Shown one piece after another: positions 63,651-64,000 of a stretch of DNA of 64,000 nucleotides; the first letter of the stretch is position 1; every line of letters starts with the position of its first letter. The translations under genes were made by a program, and so were the position numbers. The notes beneath the pieces are model-generated. The model was given only the letters and a program-made list of their open reading frames with translations, was not told the DNA's origin and did no database searches. This stretch comes from Sulfuricurvum sp. GTDB lineage: Bacteria; Campylobacterota; Campylobacteria; Campylobacterales; Sulfurimonadaceae. The stretch is taken from positions 405,179 to 469,178 of the forward strand of contig JAQTLL010000001.1 in NCBI GenBank assembly GCA_028714915.1, written 5' to 3'.

Positions 63651-63774
63651 CATCATTCCCGCGAAGGCGGGAATTCAGCTTTATATTTTTCCCCATCATC
63701 CTCGGACTTGATCCGGGGATCCATCCCCCTAAATGCAGAGCTGGATTCCAACCTTCGCGGGAATGACGACGATG
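63651..63774. repeat. dispersed palindromic repeat, family A copies 2 and 3 (inverted)
   Basis: CATTCCCGCGAAGGCGGGAA (from 63654) is repeated in inverted form as CCTTCGCGGGAATGACGA (63752-63769), enclosing a further palindromic part around CCTCGGACTTGATCCGGGG. Shares TCATTCCCG, GAATCCAGC and ATGACGA with 41375-41430. Confidence 0.75.
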
Positions 63775-63882
63775 AGAAATAATTATTGAAGTATTTGTTG
63801 ATTAAATTTGCGATTAAAAAAAAAGAAGAGTTTGTGATTAATTTTGAAGAGTGATAGTAAAAAAGAAAGAAGAAAATCCGAG

Positions 63883-64000
63883 GCCAGGCGGCGACCTACG
63901 TTTCCACACCTGAAAGATGCAGTATTATGAGCGAAGAGGGTCTTAGCTTCCGGGTTCGGAATGGGACCGGGCGTTTCCCCCTCTCTATAGCCACCTGAAC
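63883..64000 (-). rRNA. 5S ribosomal RNA
   Basis: On the minus strand the last bases read CAGGTGGCTATAGAGAGGGG, then CCCGGTCCCATTCCGAACCC and GAAGCTAAG, ending GGTCGCCGCCTGGC. The ends (CAGGTGGC with GCCGCCTG) form the terminal stem. About 118 bases; the 5' end lies at the window edge and may lack a base or two. 23S and 16S would be to the right. Confidence 0.95.

Larger units (their letters stand above)
63348..63882. other. intergenic region between the FadL gene and 5S rRNA
   Basis: 535 bases with no supported gene. It holds the FadL promoter (63379-63407), the family A repeat pair (63651-63774) and AT-rich sequence. No tRNA was seen between the repeat and the 5S gene. Confidence 0.6.

Noticed and set aside
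63651..63774. Insertion-sequence end or attachment site
   Set aside because: Inverted arms are short, no transposase or integrase frame lies between or near them, and the motif recurs elsewhere as a dispersed repeat.

Overview
The window looks like chromosomal DNA of a sulfur-oxidising member of the Campylobacterota (Epsilonproteobacteria), close to Sulfuricurvum or Sulfurimonas. The basis is the protein content (AddAB pair, soxCDYZ cluster with a SoxW-like thioredoxin, CZB-GGDEF proteins, many receptor and kinase genes), the low-GC coding style with dense 1-8 bp gene overlaps, and promoters recognisable mainly by a TATAAT/TACAAT -10 box. The assignment is an inference; no database was searched.

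Layout. 1-4828: addB (cut by the left edge) and addA. 4880-5795: rplM-rpsI and a terminator. 5824-8396: a thioredoxin-fold secreted protein with an apparent ATT start, and an RND/MMPL exporter. 8444-10341: an AEC-family carrier and a metallo-beta-lactamase-fold hydrolase. 10302-15455 (minus): six genes coupled by short overlaps, encoding a redoxin-like protein, a MacB/LolCD-type permease and ATPase, a cbb3-oxidase-like subunit that keeps the haem histidines but appears to lack all CuB histidines, a polytopic membrane protein and a YceI lipocalin. This is the strongest candidate for an undescribed system here. 15623-16771: an unknown, possibly nuclease-like protein.

16815-27904 (minus): a chemotaxis/two-component block (cheB, cheD, a kinase-like protein without the acceptor histidine, cheR, cheA, a STAS-like protein, a receptor, cheW, cheY, a long response regulator, a PAS histidine kinase). 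28021-33886 (plus): two unknown proteins, an RMD1/DUF155 protein, two tandem CZB-GGDEF diguanylate cyclases and an M15 peptidase. 33942-37167 (minus): a secreted trio (FecR-domain, Cys-rich, TPR-PDZ). 37337-41368 (plus): leuC, a DUF2780-like protein, mobA, moaC, a DUF493-like protein and a coiled-coil protein.

41436-49932 (minus): a complete type II DMSO-reductase-family molybdoenzyme system (rhodanese, catalytic alpha, Fe-S beta, a haem-b gamma fused to cytochrome c, a small secreted protein, a TorD-like chaperone, a polyferredoxin). 50291-52393: two secreted tandem DUF302-like proteins with a conserved cysteine pair. 52496-56734: soxC-soxD-soxY-soxZ, a thioredoxin and a MOSC protein, completing a second Sox module for sulfane dehydrogenation. 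56976-59532: an orphan RelE/ParE-like toxin and an LRV-repeat/unknown/mrp operon. 59578-61995: an Aer-type PAS protein and two more DUF302-like genes. 62157-63347: a FadL-family porin. 63883-64000: 5S rRNA on the minus strand, the tail of an rRNA operon lying to the right.

Functional links. mobA, moaC, TorD and MOSC support two periplasmic molybdoenzymes (SoxCD and the type II DMSO-reductase-like complex), both probably exchanging electrons with periplasmic cytochromes. Rhodanese, SoxW-like thioredoxin and the DUF302-like proteins place much of the right half in periplasmic sulfur chemistry. The left-centre block is signalling. Dispersed palindromes of two families lie in four intergenic gaps.
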